A stretch of DNA of 64,000 nt from Ophiura sarsii (taxonomy: Eukaryota; Echinodermata; Ophiuroidea; Amphilepidida; Ophiuridae). The stretch lies in the NCBI GenBank assembly GCA_035610835.1, contig CM069448.1, forward strand, positions 35,349,652-35,413,651. The letters run 5' to 3'. The stretch's first letter is position 1, and every line of letters starts with the position of its first letter. The position numbers were made by a program, and so were the translations under genes. The notes under the pieces are model-generated. The model was not told the origin of the DNA, searched no databases, and saw only the letters and a list, made by a program, of their open reading frames with translations. Below are positions 35,801-44,786 of this stretch, piece after piece.

Positions 35801-38800
35801 TATGTACAACACCTCGTCATCTCTGCAATGAAAATAAACCAGAAATATACAGAACTTACACCTTGTTTAAAACATCAAAAGTACACTAACAGTGATCAAA
35901 CTACAATAAAAAACCCGCCAGCTTCTTGTAGCACCAAAAGACAAACCTAAAGTTAAAGACTCCTTGCTGAAAACATCAGCTGTGCCCGCTACGAGCAACA
36001 CCAGAGGAGGAAAAGAATCATGAGTCAGTTGCAACTCGCAAACCATCTTCCACCCGCTGATGACAGTAAAGATTACTCCAAAAATTCCGGAAAATAAATT
36101 TAAGTGTTGATGCATTGTTATTTATTCATTTCACTTACTCGGTTTGTATCATTTGCTCGATCCTCACATGTATTTAATTGAGTTTCGCTAATCATAGATT
36201 CTACTAGAATCATGAATATATGCCAATATAATAGTTATTATTATTTATATGGGCCTTCCAAACGGAACAATAAAAGTGTGTATTGAATATTGTGCACCTG
36301 CGTTTGTGCGACGCAGAAGATGTGCATGCGAGTATGCACAGAGAAGGTCAGTTCAGGCTACCTTATTTAGTTTTTATCAAAACGTCTTATTTTCGGGTGA
36401 TACAAGAATATATTGCACTCGCTATAAAAATATTGCACTCGTCTCCGACTCGTGCAATATTTGTATAGCTCGTGCAATATATTCTTGTATCACCCTCAAA
36501 GCCATCCAATATTATATAAATATTTCCTAATGTATTTCGGCCATTTGAAATTCTCAACAAAGACTTATGTATACATTTGTGCTCATTCATCTGGTGCCCA
36601 TTTAAACACAGCCTCTGTCATGTGGTCTAGTGGGTTATCCTTCGACGTGATAGCGAATTAAGACGACCGGGTTCGAGACCGTGTATTTTTAAGGTCTTTG
36701 TTAATTTAATTCACTCCAGTTTGTCTGAGTCTACATATAAAAATTGACAACAAAAAACATTTGAAAAATAATGATTTTGTTTGTGATTTTTGTGTGTTGG
36801 GAGAGCCTTGTGGCTCCAACCCCCCGACTTACAATTACCTCTAAACTTCTAATTACCTGACTAGACTTATATCTGATAATCTTCCTCCATTGTGTGTAAA
36901 TACAGCAGCTGCACTGATGCCCAGTATATCACTTGACTTGTCTAATAACTGCTCCAATGAGTCAGGGCAATGAATAACCTGATGAAAGATACAATAGGAA
37001 TAAGTGAGGGTTTTCTTGAGTCTTCAAATGTATCAGTGTGTTGGTCAAAATGTGTCCATATGAATGTAATGCATTGAAGAATGATCACCCGAAGTCCACA
37101 TACTGCATCCCATTTAATACAAAATAAACTCCTCAAAAAAAATTCAGAATTGTTTTTAATCACCAAATTTTCGAGTATTTTGTGATATATTCATATTGTT
37201 ACAAAACCTGTGTGATGCGCTTTGGACTTTTGAGCATAAAATATATAGTGATGATGTTGGCACATTCAGATTGTGACCTACCCCATATTCTCAAACAAGT
37301 TGCTGAGCACTGAAACAGGCAGGGCTCAAATTAATTTAAGGCATCGAAGGCAATTGCCTTGATGCCCTCAATGTCTGGCTGTTTTCACTTCATTTCAAAT
37401 TGCCTTTAAATGGAATGCCCTCTCGATTTCTTAATTTGAGGCCTGGAAACAAGTAATCCAATTAGTATTGGAATGATGAACACATCGGCTTTCCATGTGC
37501 AACAGACTGTAAACACATTTAAATGATAATATAATAGGTGATTGAAAAAATTCCAAACTTTGTTTGAGGGGTTTCTTAAGCTCAAAGTGGCATAAACGGC
37601 TAATGAAATGAAATGGTTAGTTTCCTGTCACTTGCCCACATCAAGGTTTTTTTTATTGCAAAAAGTGTCATTTAATTTCTTTTGAAAAATCAATATAAAA
37701 ATCTAAAAGTTAAGCAATAATCTAATTTTGCGGTCTTATAATATTAGGCATGTCCTGCTGGTGATTTTAAGGATATTAGCTTTGCAGTAGGGGCATAAAC
37801 AGTTAAGCATTCATCATGTTAAATAATCACACTTGTTTCTATAATTCCACACAAAACAAATTTTTTGTTAAATTGATAAAATGTGTCTTAAAAAGTGTTT
37901 TATGCATTAATTCAGGTTTCATACTCCCTTAATACCAATCATCAAGCATCTGGTGCAATAATGAAACAGTGTCAAATAATGAATAACAAATAATAAAATT
38001 ACACCCTTGTCCCTAACCAGAAAAATGTGACCGGAAACTAAGAATCATCTTTCATTGACCTAAACCAATGGGGAGCAAGCAATATAGGACCCACAATTAG
38101 GTCTGGGGCCAACCCCAAAACACTCTGCATGGATTACACATTCAGTCAAGAAATGATGTAGCCTACACGGCCGTAATTTGGCAAATCAGCGTAACTCGAA
38201 AATGACGTTTTTGAGATATGAGCACTTTGAAGTTTGAGTGTTTGCATTTTCTCTATTATTTACAGAGGAAATTGATTTTAAAATGGAAACGTGCATTATG
38301 TTTAATTTTTTTAATTTTTAAAAACTTAAGTAAAGTAAACTATTTTTACTAAAGATACAGCTGATTTTGTCCAGATACGCGGGTTTGCCAATCCGACATC
38401 TAATTATACGCAGAGTTAATCTTGCAAAACAGCGTAACTCAAGTTACGTGTAATTCTTTGGTTACTATTTTTTCGCCAAACCCACGTATCTCGTAGCTAA
38501 ATAGTTGTTTGGAAAAGGCGCGTAACTTAGAGATACGCTGTTTTGCCAAGAAAATACTAGATTTTGAAACGCGTAACTCGAGTTGCGCTGTTTTACCATA
38601 TAAAAATGTTAAAAGTTGCAAAATAAGGCTGAGATACGTTACGCTATCTTTAAAACGGTGCGTTAAGGTCTTTTGAGACTCTCACAGATGAAAAGAGCGC
38701 CCCTTGATTTCCCCAGAAATGCATGTAACTCAAAAAGTCAATATTTCAAGTTACGCTGTTTTGCTAAATTACGGCCGCACATCATACAGACGATCCCACT

Positions 38801-40875
38801 GCTGCCACCAAAAGTAATGGTATTTAAATTTTAGTTGTTATCATTTAAATGACATTATTATTTACTAGCTGGACGCCTGTTCTTCGAACGGGCTTCCGCT
38901 AGTAGAGCCTACCAGATAGAACACATACAAAATGAAATAACACATACCTAGCTATAAGTATACATTTATCGCGAAATTGGTAGGAATATTACATACATAA
39001 GTTAAAATATAATGCATGCCTATTTCCTTACCTGAATTTGAATGTTTCCCGTCAATACCACATCACATAGGCCTACATATTATGAGTAAATATAATGCAG
39101 CTGCAGGCAGGCCTATCATAGTATTCCAACCTGAAATTACCCAAAGCTATATCCCATAACCACACTATTTTATTCAACCTTGTGACCCCCTGTATGCAAT
39201 TTAGTATCACATCTCTTCATTAACCCTGCCTCTCAAACCACATTACATCATTATACACAACCCTATCCATCATCGCCCTAGATTTTTGTTTGATTGCCGC
39301 CATTTATAGCTATAACCCGGGTTATAACTTCTAACCCATGTCAAGTCATCATCTATTATCAGTGCCATATTCATGGCTTTTACTGTAGATGCAAAATGAG
39401 AAAGCCTTTTCAGAGTACATACATACATCTATAGTTGAGTACCAACCCATGTGAGGACCAGTATTAAAACACGTTTTACCATACTGTACATGTAAGGACA
39501 TTTGTATAGTATGTGTATCGACGTCTAAGGGAGAACACGACCATACACCCTTAGGGGGATGAGGACCCTATGCATGCTTCAAAAAAGGTCCTCACATTTT
39601 TTTTGTCCTCACATTGCCGGCTGGTAGGACAAAGGTCCTCGGATTGGCGGGTTCACAACACCCCCACATACAATACGTACATACATACATACAACATCAT
39701 GACATGACAAATTATACATTTAATAACTTTTTCTGAAGTACTTTTTTCTTCTTGAAAACACTGATCATCAGCTTAACTCATCTACAATAGTGCTCTACTG
39801 TATAGAGACGGGATCTTCTGCTACATCTGAAAGTGAGCTCGATCGTTGCTTTTTATTTCATATCTCGAATGATAATGAAATATGGTTTATTATGGTGGAT
39901 AGGCCTAACATGTGAAGTGATAATCCCTAGACATAATAATATTTAAAATTAAAATAATTAAATGCATTCCAATTTCAATTAATTCCATTCAATCATCATT
40001 ACAAATGTTATTAATTATCATGAATATTTTATGTGTGAATGTTCTGCTTTATTTTATTTTAATATCAAAAATAGTTGTTTTTAATTTTAGACTAGTTAGT
40101 AATATATAGTATTTATTTATTTATTTTATTTTATTTATTTATTTTATTTATTTATTCGGACATACACTTTTGGAACAGTGGCAAAAGTCTTCTCGACTAA
40201 TGCGTCCATAAACATAACACAATTTTTAGTAGTAAACTAGCAATTTACTAGACTAGTGTTTTACGTAAAATGTTTCCAATGTAGTAGAAGTAACTGATTG
40301 TTTGTTCTTATCCAATTGTTTGCGGCTATATCTTGCCTCACGTCCCGTACGGAATAAACCGTATCGTATCATTAATTGGTTTGAGCATGCGCACTTGAGT
40401 TACGGGACGTCTATACTCTATTTGGCCATCTCGAGACAGTGACGTAACCGCGTATTCTACTAATTGCATCACATAACGCGCGCGCATAGTCGCGGCGCTG
40501 GCGTACAAACATGAGCGTTGAAAGGCGGAAGATACACACGCGTGCGTAAAAGCTGCGCCTGTTCAGTTACGTCACTGTCTCGAGATGGCCAAACAGAGTA
40601 TAGCCAGACATTGCCTTGTTTGCAATTGTATACTATATCGTCATAAAGCTTACAGTTACACACAGGTTACATGTACATACATTGTACATAATATTAACAT
40701 TTATAGGCAAAGTAAACAAAGTAAACACTGTCAGTGTCATGACTGTCGAATTCTACTACCACTCTCACTCACAACTTGCAGTGTAAAGTATTTTCATTGA
40801 TTCCATTCATAAATTATTCGTGAAACTTACATGTCCTTCACCCGGAGTGCCATTTCTGAATATTGTAACACGCAT
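26882..40875 (-). CDS. KCTD9: BTB/POZ-pentapeptide protein KCTD9, 10 exons
   Basis: Exons in transcript order: 40831-40875, 36857-36978, 35779-35822, 35108-35234, 32910-32968, 31006-31137, 28451-28614, 27981-28236, 27263-27396 and 26882-26998. Total 1200 nt, 399 aa plus TAG; the human protein is about 389 aa. All introns are GT-AG and phases are consistent. An N-terminal ubiquitin-like region (MRVTIFRNG..., about 1-70) is followed by a linker and a T1/BTB domain from DWVTLNVGGKHFATSR (about 98) through HTGAYLIDRSPRYFEPILNY and GVLEEAKFFGI (about 177-187). A pentapeptide-repeat right-handed helix (A(N/D)LSx) covers about 230-385 (for example ANLSGANLSLANL, SQMTGVNLRVATL, GCDLQEANLRGANV). It ends with the near-invariant MLSPLHMSQSVR. 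The family acts as a Cullin-3 E3 ligase adaptor. No frameshift or missing segment. Confidence 0.97.
28695..28871. mobile_element. hAT-like MITE, short copy, in KCTD9 intron 6
   Basis: Ends CCAAAGAAGATTTTAA / TTAAAATCTTCTTTGG. Flanks share TTGACTA (28688-28694, 28872-28878), 7 of an expected 8 bp. It is a shorter relative of 26181-26834 without the nested insert. Confidence 0.75.
28950..29490. mobile_element. Foldback element with 'ttgttgcaaaagggc' ends
   Basis: Left end ATGAAGAGCTTTGTTGCAAA; right end 'cccttttgccaaaagcctcttcat'. Additional copies of 'ttttgttgcaaaagggc' in both orientations occur inside at about 29057-29075 and 29250-29270, so this is probably a composite or multiply rearranged foldback. 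In KCTD9 intron 6. No protein remnant. Confidence 0.55.
29570..29980. mobile_element. MITE with TGTGTTGCCCTCA ends inside a duplicated segment
   Basis: Left end AAGGCAAAACAAAATGTTGTG then TTGCCCTCA; right end TGAGGGCAACACAA then a T-rich run and GCCT. 'gggtcggtcgg' words lie on both inner sides. The surrounding 'agtccatcaag...cttctgttt' and 'gtgtgcatcatggatatcaca' are contiguous in another copy at 28890-28950, which therefore looks like an unoccupied version of the site. Confidence 0.6.
30238..30518 (-). repeat. Reverse-oriented fragment of the 7514-8511 family
   Basis: Read on the minus strand it begins GCAATATTATGTGATCTTTT and follows the 7514 element in order ('tttgactatc', 'cctggactcataaat', 'aaggaatttt', 'gtgttcacttgtgta'), with inner segments missing. 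Lies in KCTD9 intron 6. Defines a multi-copy family with 7514-8511 and, by its ends, 31221-31594. Confidence 0.6.
31221..31594. mobile_element. TTAA-flanked long-TIR MITE, 374 bp, 83 bp from KCTD9 exon 6
   Basis: Ends AGGTATATTATGTGATCTTT and AAAGATCACATAATATGCCT, with TTAA outside both (31217-31220, 31595-31598). The arms pair for almost the full length (gcagatttacat / atgtaaatctgc; aaaatcatggttttagagt / actctaaaaccatgatttt). A strong hairpin would form in RNA. Not coding. Confidence 0.8.
32501..32737. mobile_element. TTAA-flanked MITE (family copy 2) in KCTD9 intron 5
   Basis: Full-length relative of 5438-5660 in the same orientation. Ends CACTTTCCACATG and GCGTGGAAAGTG, with TTAA at 32497-32500 and 32738-32741. 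Lies 173 bp from exon 5. Confidence 0.75.
33600..34347 (+). pseudogene. Non-LTR retrotransposon (CR1/L2-like) 3' fragment
   Basis: Decayed end of a reverse-transcriptase ORF inserted against KCTD9 orientation in intron 4. Readable pieces, in shifting frames: GVKLDQTLSMS, then RRIGCIRSYLSKKL, NRLQRIQNCATRLIVKKRK, and an open stretch of 88 codons at 33971-34237 containing LPPYLLSVLCTY and RSFHFAASAVWNSLLDSL, ending FKSQLKTNFFRQAFP. That closing motif is typical of CR1/L2/Rex1-like LINEs. It is followed by a 'gcgccttataagaa' tail and (ATT)n, a usual 3' end of such elements. At least two frameshifts and several stops; not functional. Confidence 0.85.
34472..35037. mobile_element. Tc1/mariner-type foldback MITE in KCTD9 intron 4
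   Basis: Ends CAGTCCTCAAAATAAGTAAC (left) and its exact inverse (right), continuing through 'tgaccaggtaataaata' and 'aactccaaaactata' arms. TA lies on each side (34470-34471, 35038-35039). Inner sequence has no transposase frame. It ends 70 bp from KCTD9 exon 4. Confidence 0.8.
36395..36495. repeat. 101-bp inverted repeat with TTGCAC(T/G)CG motifs
   Basis: Arms begin GGGTGATACAAGAATATATT and are mirrored at the right end. Within each arm 'atattgca' words repeat. Imperfect only at a few bases and with a short loop (gtctccgactc). Lies in KCTD9 intron 2. It may be a small MITE. Confidence 0.75.
36613..36690 (+). repeat. tRNA-like sequence (SINE head or pseudogene)
   Basis: Has a perfect A-box TGGTCTAGTGG (36622-36632) and a B-box-like GGTTCGAGACC (36669-36679) at tRNA spacing on the plus strand, opposite to KCTD9. 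The anticodon arm (ttcgacgtgatagcgaa) and acceptor stem do not pair well. A tRNA-derived SINE or tRNA pseudogene is more likely than a working tRNA. Confidence 0.55.
38166..38779. mobile_element. Foldback element with GGCCGTAATTTGGC ends
   Basis: The left end cggccgtaatttggcaaatc is mirrored at the right end by 'ttttgctaaattacggccg'. 'cagcgtaactcga' and its inverse 'gagttacgctgtttt' occur at least six times in the interior (38188, 38430, 38530, 38575, 38750 regions), producing a multi-hairpin array. In KCTD9 intron 1. No coding potential. Confidence 0.7.
40112..40156. repeat. (ATTT)n / (TTTTA)n microsatellite
   Basis: Simple run of ATTT and ATTTT units in KCTD9 intron 1, with no other content. 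Confidence 0.85.
40411..40604. mobile_element. MITE with GACAGTGACGTAAC ends, copy 2, near KCTD9 exon 1
   Basis: Ends CTATACTCTATTTGGCCATC and its inverse (ggccaaacagagtatag), continuing as TCGAGACAGTGACGTAAC / GTTACGTCACTGTCTCGA. Opposite orientation to the 12582-12740 copy. The GC-rich core is 'gcgcgcgcatagtcgcggcgctgg'-like (40478-40501). It lies in intron 1, 227 bp from exon 1, and carries two CRE-like TGACGTAA/TTACGTCA words. Confidence 0.75.
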
Positions 40876-42082
40876 TTTTATTTTCTGAACTGAGAAATGT
40901 CTTAAAATGTTAAATAAACAGGCTCAGACCAACTTCGCGTACAGAAGATTAATCAACGACAGCTAACGTAATACGGTAAAATGGATATTTACAAGGAATT
41001 TGAAGTGTATTTTAAAACCGTGCCGCATGTTAATTTGCGACACCAGAAATAGAAACACCAGAAGATATATCCATTTTAATATTGGGTGTGTGCAGCAGCA
41101 GCTGGTGTCGGCACTGACTCATCACAGTTTATTTTTAGAAATTAGAACAAAAGTTTGTGTCCGGATCATGAGTAGCAAGAAGTGAAACACTTAACACATG
41201 CATTTAAATATTTTACAGAAGAACGGGCAACCAAAAAATCTGCCGGGCAACCATAATTTCCTGCTTGGGGGTGGAGTATTGTATTTGGGATAGCAATCCG
41301 GGGCGACCCCTCCTCCCCAATATTGACTGTCGTGTCGGTTGATATGGCACTGTCGGTTCATTTGCCAAGAGGAATCATGGAAAGTGATGGTCAAATGTAC
41401 ACAGATGGAAATTGTTCGCGTACTACGCGCGCAGCAGCTTGAGTCCCAAAAATGAAATATTTTGGAGTACAAGCTTGTTAGGCATAGCAAAACAATGTGT
41501 AAAGTCAAAACAAATTTTCGCGTTACACGCGCGCATATCTTTACTCAGAACAATTTGTCGCCTTCACTTTCATTAATCCCCCCCCCCCCCCCCCGCCCCC
41601 CCGGGCAGAGTGAGGGATCTATTATGGGCATGGACAATGCCCCCTCTTGGTTATCGAATGTTTACTATTATATTATAGCTACGCCACTGCATATTACAAA
41701 AATAAGACCTACTTTTTCTCAAGACCCTATTTATTTTGGCATTATTAGTTCAGTTCCGAAGCCCCCAACCCCCACACCTTTTGAGACACTGGGCGGCACG
41801 TACACCCCTACCAAAAAAAGGTGAATATAATATGTCTGGGTCCGGGTGGAAGGGGGTGGCCGAGGCATAGCCGTGTGCCCTCGAAATACTTTTAAAGTTT
41901 GGGGGCTATGATTTTAACTTTTTCGGGGGCATTTTCTGATTTAGGTGTTTTTGATGTAGACAAAAACTTTAATCTGCCCTTCTGTCCCATGACCGTCATT
42001 AATAAAATTTTCATATTTGCTTCTTATTGTTATTCAGTGTTTGCTTCTTATTATTTGTTATTTGTTGCTTGCTTCTTGTCGT

Positions 42083-42622
42083 TTGGACGAAATGGCTATT
42101 TGACGAATATGGCTATTTGACGAAATTGCTATTGGACGAAATGGGTATTGACGAAGTGGCTATTGGACCAAATGGCTATAGGGCCAAATAGCTATTGGAC
42201 CAAATGCTATTGGACCAAATGGCTATTGAACCAAATGGGTATGGACGCAATGGCTATTGGACGAAATGGCTATTGGACCACATGGCTATTGGACCAAATG
42301 GCTATTGGACCAAATGGGTATGGACCAAATGGCTATTGGACCAAATGGCTATTGGACCAAATGGCTATTGGACCAAATGGCTATTGGACCAAATGTCTAT
42401 TGGACCAAATGGCTATGAACGAAGTGGCTATTGGACCAAATGGCTATTGGACCAAATGGCTATTGGACCAAAAGGCTATTGGACCAAGTGCCTATTGGAC
42501 CAAGTGGCTATTGGACCAAGTGGATACTGGACGAAGTGGGAATGGACTAACTGGGATTGGACGAAATGGGTATGGACGAACTGGCTAATAGACAAACTGG
42601 CAATGGACAAAGTGGCAATTAT
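42083..42622 (+). repeat. 16-bp-unit minisatellite (tggctattggaccaaa)n
   Basis: About 33 units of aaatggctattggacc with variants (gacgaa, gggtatgg, aagtgg), most regular between 42260 and 42480 and decaying at both edges. Because 16 is not a multiple of three, all frames cycle through the same peptide words (MAIGPNGYWTKWLLDQ), which creates two overlapping open frames of about 150 codons that are not genes. Confidence 0.9.
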
Positions 42623-43629
42623 GGGCCGTTTTCCCTGGCTGTCATGAATTAAACGTTGAAATAATCATGATAATATTGACATTGAATCAACAATATATGG
42701 TTGATGTTGTCAACTTCCAAATATATTATTCAATTACTTTATTAACAAACATGGTTAAAAAGCATACATAAAACCCAGGACATGACCAACATGACAATGG
42801 AGACCATCAACATGGGCCAAGAGCAGGATAGACAAAATACACAGGCATGAGAATGTTCAGTTTTAAAACTGAATTCAGGATTTTTGGGGGTCCAAATTTC
42901 CGCACTTTCTTTTAATTTCAGCCTGTTTTTGGCCATTTTAGCCCAATTTCACGCACATTTTCAGTTTTTTCAAGTTTTTTTTCATTCTTTTTCATTCTCA
43001 TGCCTGAATACATCAAAAATAGGCCTAGGCCTACATGTATCAAAATACATCAAAAAATTACATGGAATAAAACAATCAGGTGACTAGAGGAGCAGCAGAA
43101 AGCAAAGCATGATTAATTAAGAGTGGGCAATTCGGAAGATCAATATTGTCCCAATTTGGATTTTGTCTGCTGTTCCATAAAATATGCCATATATGATCCT
43201 AAAAGAGACAACTTTAACTTTGAAATGCTTCTGATAGCTTTTTTTGTTGAAGAGCTTGCTTTAGTGAATTTAAACATTGACTTTTCACGAGAAATGTTTT
43301 CCTTGGTAACCACCCCACGGGAACCTACTTCAAAACAGACCAGAGACGTTTTTAAATCCCCTATTCAAATCAAGGAAGCATGACTGGCATATTCGTTCTG
43401 TTTACGACTATGGGCTTTGTTGGTGTTTTGTTCAAGGCCCTGTTAGCTCGGCGATCATGGCTGTTTTAGCAGAAGCGTTATACAGAAATATGTCGGGACG
43501 TTGTGAAGTAGGGAGGATATTATATATGTGGTATCAACCTCAAGAGGTGGTCATGTCCTTGATGTCCGCATAAATCTTCACGTCACGGGTTCTTCGAAGA
43601 ATCCTGAAGGAGATAAACGATGTGCCTAA

Positions 43630-43905
43630 AATAGTGTAAACGTTAAAAACACGTTTCAAGTTGGTGAAAAAAAACGTTTTAATATTACGTATTAAAAACG
43701 TATATGTGTGGAGTTTTTTATGGGTTTTAATAACGTTTCCATGTAACGTTTTGAAAACGTGAAAATAACCATATTTAAATGATTTAGTCTTGCAAGATGT
43801 TTCAAATACGTTTTAAAAACGTGTTTAAAACGATGTTAAACACGTTTTAAAAACGTTTCACAAACACGAAACCTAATTATAACCAATTTAAAACGTTTTT
43901 GAAAA
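43630..43905. repeat. AACGTTTT-rich palindromic array
   Basis: At least a dozen occurrences of aaacgtttt / acgttttaaaaacgt and variants within about 275 bp, with a separate cluster at 44160-44190 ending 'tttactgggcacgt'. Self-complementary words allow many alternative hairpins. The cluster boundary abuts the LINE fragment. Probably a decayed MITE family. Confidence 0.5.
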
Positions 43906-44189
43906 CCTATATTAGATAATTGATAATTAATTGATAATTAACTGGCAATTTAAAGGCCAGTTCTATAATTTGGCTTTTTTATTAACATTCTCCTACAAAA
44001 TTGTTCATGTGTTTGTGAAGTAATGTTCTTATTTGCCATTTAATTATGAAATGATGCATGTAGCAGATCGAAAAACTATATGAAAGGAAATAAATATACA
44101 ATCCATAGTGTTACCAAAACAATATAACCCAGGTAAGTGCGCATGCGTGTAATTGCCTTCGTTTTTAAAACGTTTTGAAAACGTTTTGT

Positions 44190-44441
44190 GTTTACTGGGC
44201 ACGTGTAGCGACATTGTGTCAGAGCCACTGACCAGTTGTAAAGGACGTGGAGAAGGCTTTCATGATTTTTGCAAAGTGTGCAGCGGGTGTTAGTCCGCTT
44301 GCCCCAACGACTCAAGTTAGAAAGGGTGGGAAGGAAATAAATGGCAGAGCGGACAGCAAATGACAGGACCCCTCTGGGGAGATCGTAGATGATAGAACGC
44401 CACGTGAGATCAGAGTTTTCAGCTGAAATAAACTCAAGCAT
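44190..44441 (-). pseudogene. Non-LTR retrotransposon 3' fragment with zinc-knuckle region
   Basis: The minus-strand frame includes DLTWRSIIYDLPRGVLSFAV, RSAIYFLPTLSNLSRWGKR and TRCTLCKNHESLLHVLYNW followed by SVALTQCRYTC. This is the region after the reverse transcriptase of many LINEs, with the CxxC...H zinc-knuckle (zf-RVT type); the expected final C of the knuckle is W here. Only about 80 codons survive. Head-on to PTCD3, ending about 345 bp upstream of its ATG. Confidence 0.75.
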
Positions 44442-44659
44442 TCTTGATATGTATTCAATGATATGTCAACGTTGATATAACGTTGAGATGCCTTGATGGT
44501 AATACTTTTTATATGTTGGTTCCAATAGTATTAGGAGTTCCTTTAGCATACCCTACCACTGCATGTCTTCAATGGGGACTTATAAAGAACGACCCATTCA
44601 CTTACACAGTGAGGCATCTCAATATTATGTGGTTGGTTCCAAGCGAGGCAACTTTGGAA

Positions 44660-44786
44660 CAATATTATTTTTAGCATTCGATCACATGATCACGTGAGGA
44701 TTCTGTTCCGGCACCGCCTGCCGTGCATTCCGTGCATTGTAATTGTGTGTTAGCGCCCTCTATATATTTAATTTTTATAATTTAAA
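44660..44786 (+). promoter_or_regulatory. Putative PTCD3 promoter region
   Basis: Directly before the PTCD3 ATG: an E-box-like palindrome TCACGTGA (44690s), overlapping TCACATGATCACGTGA, and an AT-rich 'tatatatttaattttt' 15-25 bp before the ATG. The location is inferred from the gene start; no transcription start can be seen. Confidence 0.35.

Larger units (their letters stand above)
40876..44786. other. Divergent intergenic region KCTD9 / PTCD3
   Basis: Contains the upstream regions of both genes. I see no gene. Identified contents: a C run at 41579-41594, a hAT-like right end (agctacgccactg, about 41677-41690), a 16-bp minisatellite (42083-42622), an AACGTTTT-rich stretch (43630-43905 and 44160-44190) and a LINE fragment (44190-44441). 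The 43060-43400 segment is unassigned. Confidence 0.6.

Noticed and set aside
41677..41690. Complete hAT element ending at agctacgccactg
   Set aside because: Only the right terminus was found; no left end with matching 8-bp duplication could be located.
42148..42647. Two overlapping plus-strand frames of ~150 codons rich in GYWTKWLLDQ words
   Set aside because: Wholly explained by the 16-bp minisatellite, where all frames read the same peptide words; no conserved domain, no splice context.
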